Assembly: GCA_949297015.1 (NCBI GenBank)
Contig: CASFRF010000089.1
Coordinates: 1 to 62,341, forward strand
Direction of reading: 5' to 3'
Length of the DNA: 62,341 bases
Origin: an uncultured bacterium
Lineage (GTDB): Bacteria > Verrucomicrobiota > Lentisphaeria > Victivallales > Victivallaceae
Position 1 is the stretch's first letter. Each line of letters begins with the position of its first letter. A model generated the notes under the pieces. That model was not told the origin of the DNA and did not search any database. It was given only the letters and a program-made list of their open reading frames with translations. Below are positions 33,717 to 42,351 of the stretch, one piece after another. The translations under genes and the position numbers were made by a program.

Positions 33717-33745
33717 TTGAAAAACCGGGGTTGAAATGCTAAATT
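33717..33745 (+). promoter_or_regulatory. predicted promoter giving a leaderless GHL10 mRNA
   Basis: TTGAAA, 17-bp spacer, TAAATT. Start expected at 33752, one base ahead of the ATG at 33753. The promoter contains CCCGG/CCGGG arms (33711-33715 with 33725-33729), a possible operator. Confidence 0.5.
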
Positions 33746-33752
33746 CCTGTTT

Positions 33753-35114
33753 ATGATGATCAAACGGCGGCCACTTGCTCTTCTGTCGGGCATCCTGAGC
33801 GCCGCGCTGCTGGGCGGCGCGACGGCGGGAACCGTCACCTACCGCCATTTCCGGACCGGGAAACCGGTCCCCTACGCCGGGGATTACGCGCCCGGTCAGA
33901 CGGTTCAGATTCCGGCGGCGCTGACTCCGCGCCCGATGGAGCTCCGGGGGGTCTGGCTCTCCACCCAGAACAATCTGGATTTCCCGATGCACGGCAACGC
34001 CACAGAGTTCCGGCGCACCATCGCGCAGCGCTTCGGGGAACTGCGGCGTAACGGCTTCAACACCGTGTTCTTTCAGGTCCGCCCGGCGGCGGACGCCTTC
34101 TACGCCTCCGCGCTCAATCCCTACTCGCAATATCTGGCCGGAGCCTCGGGGGTGGGGATCGCCGGGATCGATCCCCTGGTCGAGCTGATCGCCGAAGCCC
34201 GCAAGCAGAAACTCAAGTTCCACGCCTGGTTCAACCCCTACCGGGTGGCCGGCTACACCCGGCTGCGCAAAGCGCCCTATCTGGCCCGGCTGGACGCCAA
34301 ATCCTTCGCCCGGCAGCATCCGGAGCTGGTGCTGGAAATCCCCCGCCGGGCGGGCGGCTACACCCTGATTCTGAACCCGGGCGAACCGGCGGTGGTCCGC
34401 CACATCATCGCCAGCGTGGTGGAGGTGGCGAAAAAATATCCGGTCGACGGCATCGTCTTCGACGACTACTTCTACCCGTACGACCCGATCGGCAACGCCG
34501 ATCTGGCGACCTACCGCCGTTACAATCCGCAGCAACTTTCGCTGGCCGACTGGCGCCGGAACAATGTGGATCAGGTGATCGCCGGGGTCCGGCGCGAACT
34601 GGACCGGATCAACCGGACCAAACGGCCGCAGATCGAATTCGGCATCAGCCCGTTCGGAATCTGGGCCAACCGCAAAAGTCATCCGGCCGGGAGCCTCACC
34701 GGCGGCGGCGAAACCTACCTCCAGCACTACGCCGACGTCCGCAAATGGATCCGGCTGAACTGGATCGACTATGTGATTCCCCAGCTCTACTGGCCCTTCG
34801 GCCACCGCCGGGCCGCCTACGCCGGGCTGACCGACTGGTGGGCGGAACAGATCCGGGGGACCCGGGTCCGACTCTACACCGGGCACACCGTTCAGGAATT
34901 CGGAAAGTCGGGCTGGGAAAATCCGAACGAACTGCTCGACCAACTGCGTTACGACCGGAAACACCTCCGGATTCAGGGCTCGGCCTTCTTCTCCTACCGC
35001 GGGCTGTTCACCCCCTCGAACTGGACCATGAAGGAGGCCGCCCGGCGGCTGACCGAATACTTCCGGAGCCACCCGGCGGTGGCGCCGGAGCCGCTGCCGC
35101 CGCCTTTGCAATGA
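33753..35114 (+). CDS. GHL10 family (DUF187) glycosyl hydrolase-like protein, exported
   Basis: A 453-residue protein with a basic N-terminus and hydrophobic signal or anchor (LALLSGILSAALLGGATAG). The glycosyl-hydrolase-like 10 barrel follows from about residue 60: ELRGVWLSTQNN, GFNTVFFQVRPAADAFYAS, KFHAWFNPYRVA, VDGIVFDDYFYPYD, IEFGISPFGIWANR and DYVIPQLYWPFG. The family acts on cell-wall or other polysaccharides in a few studied members. No Shine-Dalgarno precedes either of the two adjacent ATG codons, and the promoter position predicts a leaderless message. The MFS gene follows after 50 bp. Confidence 0.85.
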   Translation: MMIKRRPLALLSGILSAALLGGATAGTVTYRHFRTGKPVPYAGDYAPGQTVQIPAALTPRPMELRGVWLSTQNNLDFPMHGNATEFRRTIAQRFGELRRNGFNTVFFQVRPAADAFYASALNPYSQYLAGASGVGIAGIDPLVELIAEARKQKLKFHAWFNPYRVAGYTRLRKAPYLARLDAKSFARQHPELVLEIPRRAGGYTLILNPGEPAVVRHIIASVVEVAKKYPVDGIVFDDYFYPYDPIGNADLATYRRYNPQQLSLADWRRNNVDQVIAGVRRELDRINRTKRPQIEFGISPFGIWANRKSHPAGSLTGGGETYLQHYADVRKWIRLNWIDYVIPQLYWPFGHRRAAYAGLTDWWAEQIRGTRVRLYTGHTVQEFGKSGWENPNELLDQLRYDRKHLRIQGSAFFSYRGLFTPSNWTMKEAARRLTEYFRSHPAVAPEPLPPPLQ

Positions 35115-35164
35115 GCTTCCGGCATTGGAACGAGCAACCCCATTCACAACACTGAGGATTTTTC

Positions 35165-36370
35165 ATGTATACGCTTTTGCTGGTGGTGATTTATCTGGCC
35201 TTCATCAGTCTCGGGCTGCCGGACTCGCTGCTGGGCGCGGCCTGGCCGGTGCTCTACCGGGAACTCGAAGTACCGATCGCCTACGCCGGAATTCTGACCT
35301 TCATCATCTCCTGCGGAACGGTCTGTTCGAGCCTGCTCTCCGACCGAGTGACCCGCCGCTTCGGAACCGGATTGACCACGGCGTTCAGCGTCTTTCTGAC
35401 CATGGCCGCACTGTTCGGCTTTTCGTGTTCCGGCAGCTTCTGGCTGCTCTGCCTGTGGGCCGTCCCCTACGGGCTCGGCGCAGGCGCGGTGGATGCGGCG
35501 CTGAACAACTACGTCGCCTTGCACTATCCGCAGCGGCAGATGCACTGGCTGCACTGCTTCTGGGGCGTCGGCGTTTCGATCAGCCCCTACCTGATGAGCG
35601 CGGCGCTGACCGGCGGCGCGGGGTGGACGGGCGGCTACCGTTCCGTGGCCTGGCTGCAGGCGGGGCTGACCGCGATTCTATTCTTTTCGCTGCCGCTCTG
35701 GCGCCGTCCGCCGACGGCCCCGGCCGGAGCTGCGGCGGACGGCACACAGCCCACGGGATTGTGGGGAACCCTCAAACTGCCCGGCGTCAAGGAGGTGCTG
35801 GCGGGCTTTTTCGGCTACTGCGCGCTGGAAAGCTCCACCGGCTTGTGGGCCAGCAGCTATCTGGTGCTGCACCGGGGCGTGCCCGAGGTGGAGGCGGCCC
35901 GCTGGGCGTCGCTCTTCTTTCTGGGGATCACCGGGGGGCGGTTTTTCTCCGGGGTCATCGCCGGACTGCTCAGCGACCGCAATCTGGTCCGGATCGGACT
36001 GGGCGTGATCTTTCTGGGCATTCTGACCGTGTGGCTGCCGGCACCGTCGCCGGTGCCGCTCCTGGGGCTGGTGGTGATCGGGCTCGGCTGTGCGCCGGTC
36101 TATCCGGCGATCATTCACGAGACCCCGGCCAACTTCGGCGCCGAAAATTCGCAGCGGGTGATCGGGCTTCAGATGGCCGGGGCCTACGTCGGAACCACGG
36201 TGATGCCGCCGCTGTTCGGGGTGGTGGCGGAGTACGCGGGAATCGGCTGGTATCCGGTCTGGCAGCTGCTCATTCTGATTTTGATGACCCTTATGCTGGA
36301 ACGAAAAAATCGCCGGGTCCGGACGGCCCGGACGGTAGAAACGCCGTCAACGCAAGGAGTACAATCATGA
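35165..36370 (+). CDS. major facilitator superfamily transporter
   Basis: A 401-residue, 12-helix permease. The loop 2-3 region SDRVTRRFGTGLTTAFSV is MFS-like, and the N-terminal segment LAFISLGLPDSLLGAAWPVL with NNYVALHYPQRQMHWLHCFWGVG resembles the fucose/sugar-permease-like branch. The substrate is unknown; neighbours suggest a sugar or glycan product. ATG at 35165 has GAGG upstream. It overlaps the oxidoreductase gene by ATGA. Confidence 0.85.
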   Translation: MYTLLLVVIYLAFISLGLPDSLLGAAWPVLYRELEVPIAYAGILTFIISCGTVCSSLLSDRVTRRFGTGLTTAFSVFLTMAALFGFSCSGSFWLLCLWAVPYGLGAGAVDAALNNYVALHYPQRQMHWLHCFWGVGVSISPYLMSAALTGGAGWTGGYRSVAWLQAGLTAILFFSLPLWRRPPTAPAGAAADGTQPTGLWGTLKLPGVKEVLAGFFGYCALESSTGLWASSYLVLHRGVPEVEAARWASLFFLGITGGRFFSGVIAGLLSDRNLVRIGLGVIFLGILTVWLPAPSPVPLLGLVVIGLGCAPVYPAIIHETPANFGAENSQRVIGLQMAGAYVGTTVMPPLFGVVAEYAGIGWYPVWQLLILILMTLMLERKNRRVRTARTVETPSTQGVQS

Positions 36371-37689
36371 ACACGTTTTCCTATCACCGGGAATTGCCGC
36401 AGCGGGATTTTGAAGTCGCGGTGCTGGGCGGCGGTCCAACCGGAGTCGCCGCGGCGGTCGCCGCCGCCCGCCACGGCCGGAAAACCGTGCTGATCGAAGC
36501 GACCGGAGCGCTGGGCGGCATGGCCTCCAGCGGGCTGGTGCCCTCATTTGCTCCGTTCAGCGACGGCCGGCGGCTGCTCTACGGCGGCATCGCGCTGGAA
36601 ATTTTCGAGCAGCTCAAACGCGGCATGCGCCACGTCGCGCCCGGCGCCCAGCACTGGGTGCCGATCGATCCGGAGCTGCTGAAACGGCAGCTGGACGAAC
36701 TGGTCACCGCCGCGGGCGTGGAGGTCTGCTTCAACACGCTGCTGGTCGACGCCGAGCGCGAGGGAAGCCGTCTGACCCGGGCCGTGGTCGCCGACAAATC
36801 CGGGCTCTGGGGCTGCCGGGCAGCCGTCTACATCGACGCCACCGGAGACGCCGATCTGGCGGCCCGCGCCGGAGTTCCGTTCGCCTCCGGCGACGAGCAC
36901 GGCGAGCTGATGCCCGCCAGTCACTGCTTCATTCTGGCCAACGTCGACGAGTATTCCATGGCTCACGACGACTACCCCTGGGGGCACGCCCGGCCGGGGA
37001 GCTGGCGCTACCGGATGCTCCACTCCGGGAAGTACGATCTGACCGACGGCCACACCTGCGTGGCGCACCTGGGCCCGGGAGTCTTCGGTTTCAACGCCGG
37101 ACACCACTGGCAGGTCGATCCGGCGCGGCCGGAGACGGTGTCGCGCGCGCTGATGGCGGGGCGGCGGATCGCCGCCGAATTCCGCGCCGCGCTGGCGGAA
37201 TTTCATCCGGCCTTCCGCAACGCCTTTCTGGTGGCGACCGCGCCGCTGATGGGGATCCGCGAATCCCGCCGGATTCAGGGCGACTATGTGCTGACGCTCG
37301 ACGACTATCTGGCCCGTCGTGACTTCCCCGATTCGATCGCCCGCAACTGCTACCCGATCGATCTGCACGCCGCCGCCGCCGAAATCGAGGACGCCCGTTC
37401 CGGCCGGTTCGAAGCCATGAAACGCTTTGAGCCCTACCGGCCCGGCGAATCCCACGCCATTCCCTACCGCTCGCTGCTGCCCCGGACGCTGGACAATCTG
37501 CTGGTCGCCGGGCGTTCGCTCTCCTGCGAGCGGCTGGTCCAGGCGGCGATCCGGGTGATTCCCAACTGTCTGGCCACCGGCGAGGCGGCGGGGACGGCGG
37601 CGGCGCTGGCCGGAGCTTCCGGCAACTGCCGGGCCGTCGCGATCCCGGAGCTGCAAGCCGAGCTGCGCCGGACCGGGGGGGTGCTGTAA
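36367..37689 (+). CDS. FAD-dependent oxidoreductase
   Basis: A 440-residue flavoprotein of the FAD_oxidored type. The dinucleotide-binding site VAVLGGGPTGVAAAVAAARHG lies at residues about 17-37 (quoted in part), then LIEATGALGGMASSGLVP, YIDATGDADLAARAGVP, and the C-terminal NLLVAGRSLSCERLVQAAIR and CLATGEAAGTAAALA. Such genes are common in sugar or uronate degradation loci of PVC bacteria and Bacteroidetes, but the substrate is not known. ATG at 36367 overlaps the MFS stop, and its own stop overlaps truA as TAATG. The longer frame starting at 35125 is a shadow of the MFS gene. Confidence 0.85.
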   Translation: MNTFSYHRELPQRDFEVAVLGGGPTGVAAAVAAARHGRKTVLIEATGALGGMASSGLVPSFAPFSDGRRLLYGGIALEIFEQLKRGMRHVAPGAQHWVPIDPELLKRQLDELVTAAGVEVCFNTLLVDAEREGSRLTRAVVADKSGLWGCRAAVYIDATGDADLAARAGVPFASGDEHGELMPASHCFILANVDEYSMAHDDYPWGHARPGSWRYRMLHSGKYDLTDGHTCVAHLGPGVFGFNAGHHWQVDPARPETVSRALMAGRRIAAEFRAALAEFHPAFRNAFLVATAPLMGIRESRRIQGDYVLTLDDYLARRDFPDSIARNCYPIDLHAAAAEIEDARSGRFEAMKRFEPYRPGESHAIPYRSLLPRTLDNLLVAGRSLSCERLVQAAIRVIPNCLATGEAAGTAAALAGASGNCRAVAIPELQAELRRTGGVL

Positions 37690-38513
37690 TGGCGCTGGAA
37701 GAGACCTCCTATCCCCCGGTCGGCCGGGTGCTGCTGGAAATCGCCTACGACGGCACCGCCTACAGCGGCTGGCAGATTCAGCCGCACCGCCCGAGCGTGC
37801 AGGGCGTGCTGCAACGGGTGCTGACCAAACTCTACGACGGCCAGTCGATCCACCTGATCGGCAGCAGCCGGACCGATGCCGGAGTCCACGCGCTGGGCTT
37901 TGCCGCCTCGTTTCTGCTGCCGCCGCGGCCGGTGATTCCGCCGGCGTATCTGCGCCGGGCGCTGAACCGGCTGCTGCCGCCGGACATCCGGATTGCGGCC
38001 ACGCGCGAGGTGCCGCTGGAGTTCCACACCCGGTACGACGCGCTGGGCAAAGCCTACGCCTATATTCTCAATCTGGGGGCGGAAAGTCCGTTCACGGGGC
38101 GCTACAGCTATCACCCCATCTACCGGATCGAGCCGGAGCGGCTGGCGGTGGCGGCGCAGCGTCTGGTGGGGACGCACGACTACTCGAGCTTTGTGGTCGA
38201 GCGCAGCAAGATCGACAACGCGGTGCGGACCATCTATTCGATCGAAGTGCGCAACTTCGGCTCCTACTGTGCGCTGGTCTACACCGGAAACGGCTTTTTG
38301 TACAAGATGATCCGCTGTCTCACCGGGACTCTGATCTTCGCCGGAGCCGGTCTGCTCAGCGCCGATCAGGTCGAAGCGATTCTCGCGGCGAAGGACCGGG
38401 CGCAGGCCAAGGATACCGCGCCGGCGCACGGGCTCTATCTGTGCAAAGTGTTTTTCGATCAGGCGGAACTCGAGCGCGGCTATCATCTGGAGGCGCTGCC
38501 GTTTTCGCAGTGA
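37689..38513 (+). CDS. truA: tRNA pseudouridine(38-40) synthase
   Basis: Modifies U38-U40 of tRNA anticodon arms. The 274-residue protein has LLEIAYDGTAYSGWQIQPHR, the catalytic motif GSSRTDAGVHA with Asp63, FHTRYDALGKAYAYIL, and the C-terminal GNGFLYKMIRCLTGTL. It is coupled to the upstream oxidoreductase by TAATG, although the functions look unrelated. Confidence 0.95.
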   Translation: MALEETSYPPVGRVLLEIAYDGTAYSGWQIQPHRPSVQGVLQRVLTKLYDGQSIHLIGSSRTDAGVHALGFAASFLLPPRPVIPPAYLRRALNRLLPPDIRIAATREVPLEFHTRYDALGKAYAYILNLGAESPFTGRYSYHPIYRIEPERLAVAAQRLVGTHDYSSFVVERSKIDNAVRTIYSIEVRNFGSYCALVYTGNGFLYKMIRCLTGTLIFAGAGLLSADQVEAILAAKDRAQAKDTAPAHGLYLCKVFFDQAELERGYHLEALPFSQ

Positions 38514-38535
38514 CCGGATTTTTCGAGGAGGGGGG

Positions 38536-38564
38536 TTGCTTTTTCCGCAATGGCGGTATATATT
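38536..38564 (+). promoter_or_regulatory. predicted promoter of the small secreted protein gene
   Basis: TTGCTT, 17-bp spacer, TATATT. Start expected near 38571, about 31 nt before the ATG. Confidence 0.6.
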
Positions 38565-38601
38565 CGTCGTATCGGCGAATTTTGAATTTTGAAAGCGAAA
38601 G

Positions 38602-38979
38602 ATGAAGACGACAAAACACGGGTTGCTGCTGTTGCTGCTGATCGGGTGCTTTCTGCTACCCGCCCCCCGGGCGCAGGCGTTTCTGGACCCGGTCACCATC
38701 GCCATTCTGGCCCCGATCGCGCTCAAAGTGGCGGATACCGCCAAGCCTTACGTGATCCGGGGCCTGACCACCGCCGGGAAACAGCTCATTCAAATGGGGA
38801 TCGACACCTTCGGTATCCTGCGGCTGCCGTGGGGACTGGTGCAGAGCACCATCGGGGCACCGCTCGGCGGCTTTCAGCCCGGGCTGGTCAACATCTTCAA
38901 GGGGTTGATCGCGCCGGTCAGGCTGGTCTGGGACACGCTGCTGCTGCCGCTGGCGCTGTTCGGTGTGCAGGTGAACTAG
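38602..38979 (+). CDS. small secreted protein of unknown function
   Basis: A 125-residue protein with a clear signal peptide (LLLLLLIGCFLLPAPRAQA, cleavage near residue 25). The mature part is rich in small hydrophobic residues and Gly/Pro with several amphipathic stretches (DPVTIAILAPIALKVADTAK). The C-terminus is hydrophobic. I do not recognise a family. GAAAG lies upstream of the ATG at 38602. It shares a transcript with the DciA-like gene 2 bp downstream. Confidence 0.7.
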   Translation: MKTTKHGLLLLLLIGCFLLPAPRAQAFLDPVTIAILAPIALKVADTAKPYVIRGLTTAGKQLIQMGIDTFGILRLPWGLVQSTIGAPLGGFQPGLVNIFKGLIAPVRLVWDTLLLPLALFGVQVN

Positions 38980-38981
38980 CG

Positions 38982-39395
38982 ATGCCCCGGTGGTGGTCCC
39001 GCAAAGAGTGCCGCAAACTCGACACCCGCTACCGGCTGCTGCGCGACTGGTACGGCGGGGAGGCCGCCCGGGTGGAGATGGCGGCCCACTGCCCCAGCCC
39101 CCGTTCGGTGGCGGAGACGGTCCGGGAGTTGAGCGGGGATTTTGTCGATCCGGATGTGCAAATCCAGCTGCAGCTCGAACTGAACTGGCAGACCATCGCC
39201 GGAGCCGATGCCGGGCGGTGGCTCCAGATCTGCAGTTTTCGGAACGGCGTGTTGGAGCTCGAGGTCCGGCACGCCGCGTTGTTGCGTGAATTTGCCGGTT
39301 GCGCCGATCTCTGGCGCGACCGGGTCAACACGGTTCTGAACCGATCCGGAGTCTGTCGCGAAGTGCGCTTCGTTCCTGCCGGACGACGCAAATAA
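38982..39395 (+). CDS. DciA-like (DUF721) protein
   Basis: A 137-residue protein resembling the DUF721/DciA group. The key part is NWQTIAGADAGRWLQICSFRNGVLELEVRHAALLREF, here quoted in sections: NWQTIAGADAG, then the LELEV strand and a short helix. In other bacteria DciA loads the replicative helicase. Identification rests on this short core, so confidence is moderate. The ATG at 38982 is 2 bp after the upstream stop; the longer frame from 38589 is antisense-free but reads through the neighbour and is rejected. Confidence 0.65.
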   Translation: MPRWWSRKECRKLDTRYRLLRDWYGGEAARVEMAAHCPSPRSVAETVRELSGDFVDPDVQIQLQLELNWQTIAGADAGRWLQICSFRNGVLELEVRHAALLREFAGCADLWRDRVNTVLNRSGVCREVRFVPAGRRK

Positions 39396-39428
39396 GCCCC
39401 GGCCCCCGGATTTTCTGGAGGTGTCTCT

Positions 39429-40790
39429 TTGGTGATCGATGTCATCTCCCGACTGCGTCGTCGTCTGTTCGTCCTGTTATGGTGCAGCTGGCTGAGTTCG
39501 ATGCTCTGTCCGATCGGTTTCGGCGGAGGAGCGCTGCTGATTCCGGCCACCGGACTGGCCTGGCTGGATCGGAAGGCGGCGCTCACAACGGCGACCGGAT
39601 TTCTGCTGCTGGCGCTGCTGGGGGCGGTCTGGGGCGCGCTGCGGACGCTGCCGGACCGGGCGGCGGCGGGACGGCTGCTGGCGGCGGTCAATCGCGCCGA
39701 TGGCGGCGTACTGCTGGCGCAGCTGGAGGGCTTCCGGGGCGACTGGCCGGAACCGGAAACGCTCCGCCTGCCGCGGGTGAGCTGGCAACCGGGAGCCTCC
39801 TGGCTGCCGGCGCTGCTGGCCGTGGGATTTCTGTTCGGGAGCGCGCTGTTTCCGCCGCTGCCGCAGCGGCCGCCGGACCGGACCGGACTGGATTTGCGTT
39901 CCGAACTGCAGCCGCTGCAGCAGCAGTTGGAGGAACTGCAAATGGCGTCGTTGCTGCCGGAGTCTCGCGTGTTGGACCTGAAACGTGAGCTCGAAGCGCT
40001 CGCCGAACAGGCAAAGGGTGACGATCCGGCGAAAAGTTTTGAGGGATTGGAACACCTGAACTCCGTACTCCGGCAGGAACGGGAACAGGTGACGGCCCGG
40101 CTGACGCAGGCGCTCGGTGAGCAGGCGCAGCTGAGCGAGCTGCTGCGACGACTCAAAGAGCAGGGCCGGACGCCGACGCCGGAACTGAGCTCCGCTCTGG
40201 CCGAGCTGCTGGAGAAACTCGAAGCCGACCCGCAGCCGACCGGAACCCTGCCCCGACTCAATGCCGACGAACCGCTGACCGCGGAACAGCTCGAACGCAT
40301 GCTGCAGGAGCTGCAACGGAACCGGGAACAACTGGAACAGGCGCTGGCGCGCTGCCGGGAGGAGGGGAATTCCGGAACTTCCACCGCGCGGCAGGAAGAG
40401 GAGCTGGTCGATTTCCTGAACCGGAACTTCGGCGACTCCATCCCGGAGGAGCTGCTTCAGGCCTGTGACAACCCGGACGGTTCCGGCGGGGACGGGGACG
40501 GAGGCGTCTCCCGGGGACGGGGCGACGCGCCCATCAGCTGGGTGGATCGCGACTTGCGGTTCTACGGGCAGCGCAGGCAGCTCGAAGCCGCAGCACCCCC
40601 CACGCGCCCCGGCGCCGGCGAGCTGCTGTTCGAGACTCGCAGCGCCCCGGAAACGGGGCCGGAGCTGCCGGTTGCCGCCGGTCCGGAATTGACCGCGCCC
40701 GACGGCGCCGGATTGCGCACCGCGCCCGGGCATCCCCGGCACCGCGGCGCCATCCGCCGCTATTTTTCCCCCACGCCGCAGGCCCCCTGA
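39429..40790 (+). CDS. membrane protein with coiled-coil region, unknown function
   Basis: A 453-residue protein with about three membrane helices in the first 150 residues (LFVLLWCSWLSSMLCPIGF, then ATGFLLLALLGAVWGAL, then LPALLAVGFLFGSALFPPL). A long Glu/Leu-rich coiled coil (about 160-330) and a Pro/Ala-rich, probably disordered C-terminus follow. I do not recognise the family. Start is either TTG 39429 or GTG 39432, both well placed after GGAGG at 39416. The layout suggests an envelope scaffold or a signalling protein. Confidence 0.65.
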   Translation: MVIDVISRLRRRLFVLLWCSWLSSMLCPIGFGGGALLIPATGLAWLDRKAALTTATGFLLLALLGAVWGALRTLPDRAAAGRLLAAVNRADGGVLLAQLEGFRGDWPEPETLRLPRVSWQPGASWLPALLAVGFLFGSALFPPLPQRPPDRTGLDLRSELQPLQQQLEELQMASLLPESRVLDLKRELEALAEQAKGDDPAKSFEGLEHLNSVLRQEREQVTARLTQALGEQAQLSELLRRLKEQGRTPTPELSSALAELLEKLEADPQPTGTLPRLNADEPLTAEQLERMLQELQRNREQLEQALARCREEGNSGTSTARQEEELVDFLNRNFGDSIPEELLQACDNPDGSGGDGDGGVSRGRGDAPISWVDRDLRFYGQRRQLEAAAPPTRPGAGELLFETRSAPETGPELPVAAGPELTAPDGAGLRTAPGHPRHRGAIRRYFSPTPQAP

Positions 40791-40820
40791 ACCGGGGGGT
40801 GCGTTTTCCGCTCCGGGGAG

Positions 40821-40849
40821 TTGCCAAATCGCTCCGGCGGTGCTACAGT
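40821..40849 (+). promoter_or_regulatory. predicted promoter of the serpin gene
   Basis: TTGCCA, 17-bp spacer, TACAGT. Start expected near 40856, about 32 nt before the ATG. Confidence 0.4.
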
Positions 40850-40887
40850 TAGGAAGAAAGAACGTTCTCAACATCCGAGGTCCTGAG

Positions 40888-42093
40888 ATGAGCAGATTGC
40901 ACAAATTCGCAGGCGGCCTGGCGGCGCTGACGCTGCTGGCCGGAGGCTGTATCGAAGCGGAACTGGCGCCGGAGGCGACGCGGAATCCGAAACCGACGCC
41001 TCCGCCGGAACTGCTTCCGGGCACGTTCGGCTGCCGGGTCTTCCGGGAGCTGGCGGAACAGGAGAAGGGGAATCTGCTGATCTCGCCGTTCAGTCTGGAG
41101 CGGGCGCTCTCGCTGCTCGAACCCGGGGCGCGGGGAGAGACCGCGGAGCTGCTGACGCGCGCCCTCGGTTCCGGCGCCGTCGGCCCCGTGGTCCGGCAGC
41201 GCCTGGAGTCGCTGCACCGGTCGGCGCCGGAGAACGGCGAAGTGCTGGCCGTGGCCGACGCGCTCTGGCCCGCCGGGGATCTGCCGCTGGATCCGGCCAC
41301 GCTGGAGACGCTGCGCCGGGAGTTCGGCGCGACGGTTCAGCCGCTGGACTACCGGGATTCCGACGCGGCGGCGGCGGCGATCAACACCTGGGTCGATCGC
41401 GAAACCCGGGGACTGATTCCCACCCTGCTCCAACCCGGCCAGCTGTCGGCCGTCACGCGACTGGTGTTGACCGACGCGCTCTATTTCCGGGGCGAATGGG
41501 CGGAACCGTTTGCCGCGGACGAGACCCGGCCGGGGCGGTTCCGACTGCTCTCCGGCGAGACGGTGGAACTGCTGATGATGCGCCGCGAGGGGCAGATCCG
41601 CCACTTCCGGACCGCCGAGGCCGAAGGGGTTGAGCTGCCCTACCGGGGCGGCCGGAGCGCCCTGCTGCTGGTCCTGCCCAATCCGGGCTATGAGCTGGCG
41701 GATCTGGAGAAAAAACTCACGCCGGAACTGATCCGCGAATGGACCGCGCAGCTGCGCGAAATCGAGCTGCTGCTGCAACTCCCGAAGTGCTCGCTCGACT
41801 TCTCCTCGCCCCTGAGCCCCGTGCTGAAACAGCTGGGACTCGGCCCGCTGTTCAGCGCCGGGGCCGACTTCTCGGGTCTGAGTCCGGAACCGCTGGCGCT
41901 GAGCGAAGTGATCCACAAAACCCGGCTTCAGCTCGATGAGCAGGGGACGGAAGCGGCCGCCGCCACCGCCGTCATCATGCTACGCGGCATGCCGCAGGTC
42001 GTTCCGCGCTTCACCGTGGACCGCCCCTTCCTGCTGCTGCTGCGCAGCGGGGATGAGCTTTTGTTTGTGGGCCGGGTGGCCGATCCGCGCTAG
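40888..42093 (+). CDS. serpin-family protease inhibitor, lipoprotein
   Basis: A 401-residue serpin. The signal peptide ends in LLAGGC, a lipobox, so the protein should be lipid-anchored. Serpin landmarks follow: NLLISPFSLERALSLLEPGA, TRLVLTDALYFRGEWAEPF, LPNPGYELADLEKKL, and VIHKTRLQLDEQGTEAAAATA. The hinge GTEAAAATA has the small residues needed for loop insertion, so it is probably inhibitory. By alignment to the alpha-1-antitrypsin loop the scissile bond lies near LRGM, which is uncertain. The end FTVDRPFLLLL and FVGRV is typical. ATG 40888 follows GAGG. Confidence 0.9.
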   Translation: MSRLHKFAGGLAALTLLAGGCIEAELAPEATRNPKPTPPPELLPGTFGCRVFRELAEQEKGNLLISPFSLERALSLLEPGARGETAELLTRALGSGAVGPVVRQRLESLHRSAPENGEVLAVADALWPAGDLPLDPATLETLRREFGATVQPLDYRDSDAAAAAINTWVDRETRGLIPTLLQPGQLSAVTRLVLTDALYFRGEWAEPFAADETRPGRFRLLSGETVELLMMRREGQIRHFRTAEAEGVELPYRGGRSALLLVLPNPGYELADLEKKLTPELIREWTAQLREIELLLQLPKCSLDFSSPLSPVLKQLGLGPLFSAGADFSGLSPEPLALSEVIHKTRLQLDEQGTEAAAATAVIMLRGMPQVVPRFTVDRPFLLLLRSGDELLFVGRVADPR

Positions 42094-42111
42094 GCACGGC
42101 GCCCGCGCCGC

Positions 42112-42351
42112 CTACCGGCGCCGGGAGCGGCGGAAACAGATGGTGTTGCAGCGCGGGCAGCGGCTCAGGTTGACCGGTTCCCGGGTCAGGAACGAATAGT
42201 GGCAGTTCGGACAGAAGAAGAGATTCCGGTTGCTGTTCTCCCACTCGTGCCGGGAGAGCCGCCGCAGCTCCCGGATCCAGAGCACGGCCAGAAAGGCCAG
42301 CCACAGCGCCACCAGCAGGAACAACCCGCCGCTCAAACTGACGGGGATCAT
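42112..42351 (-). CDS. single-pass membrane zinc-ribbon protein
   Basis: A 79-residue protein with an N-terminal membrane helix (LSGGLFLLVALWLAFLAVLW) and a C-terminal zinc ribbon (CPNC and CPRC, residues about 48-71), ending in a basic RRSRRR tail. No named family is recognised. It overlaps the upstream gene by ATGA and closes the ExbB/ExbD operon. It may be a small accessory factor of that complex (inference). Confidence 0.65.
   Translation of the reverse strand: MIPVSLSGGLFLLVALWLAFLAVLWIRELRRLSRHEWENSNRNLFFCPNCHYSFLTREPVNLSRCPRCNTICFRRSRRR

Noticed and set aside
35125..36366. N-terminal extension of the FAD oxidoreductase frame
   Set aside because: This stretch is a second frame of the MFS gene; the oxidoreductase ATG at 36367 overlaps the MFS stop as ATGA.
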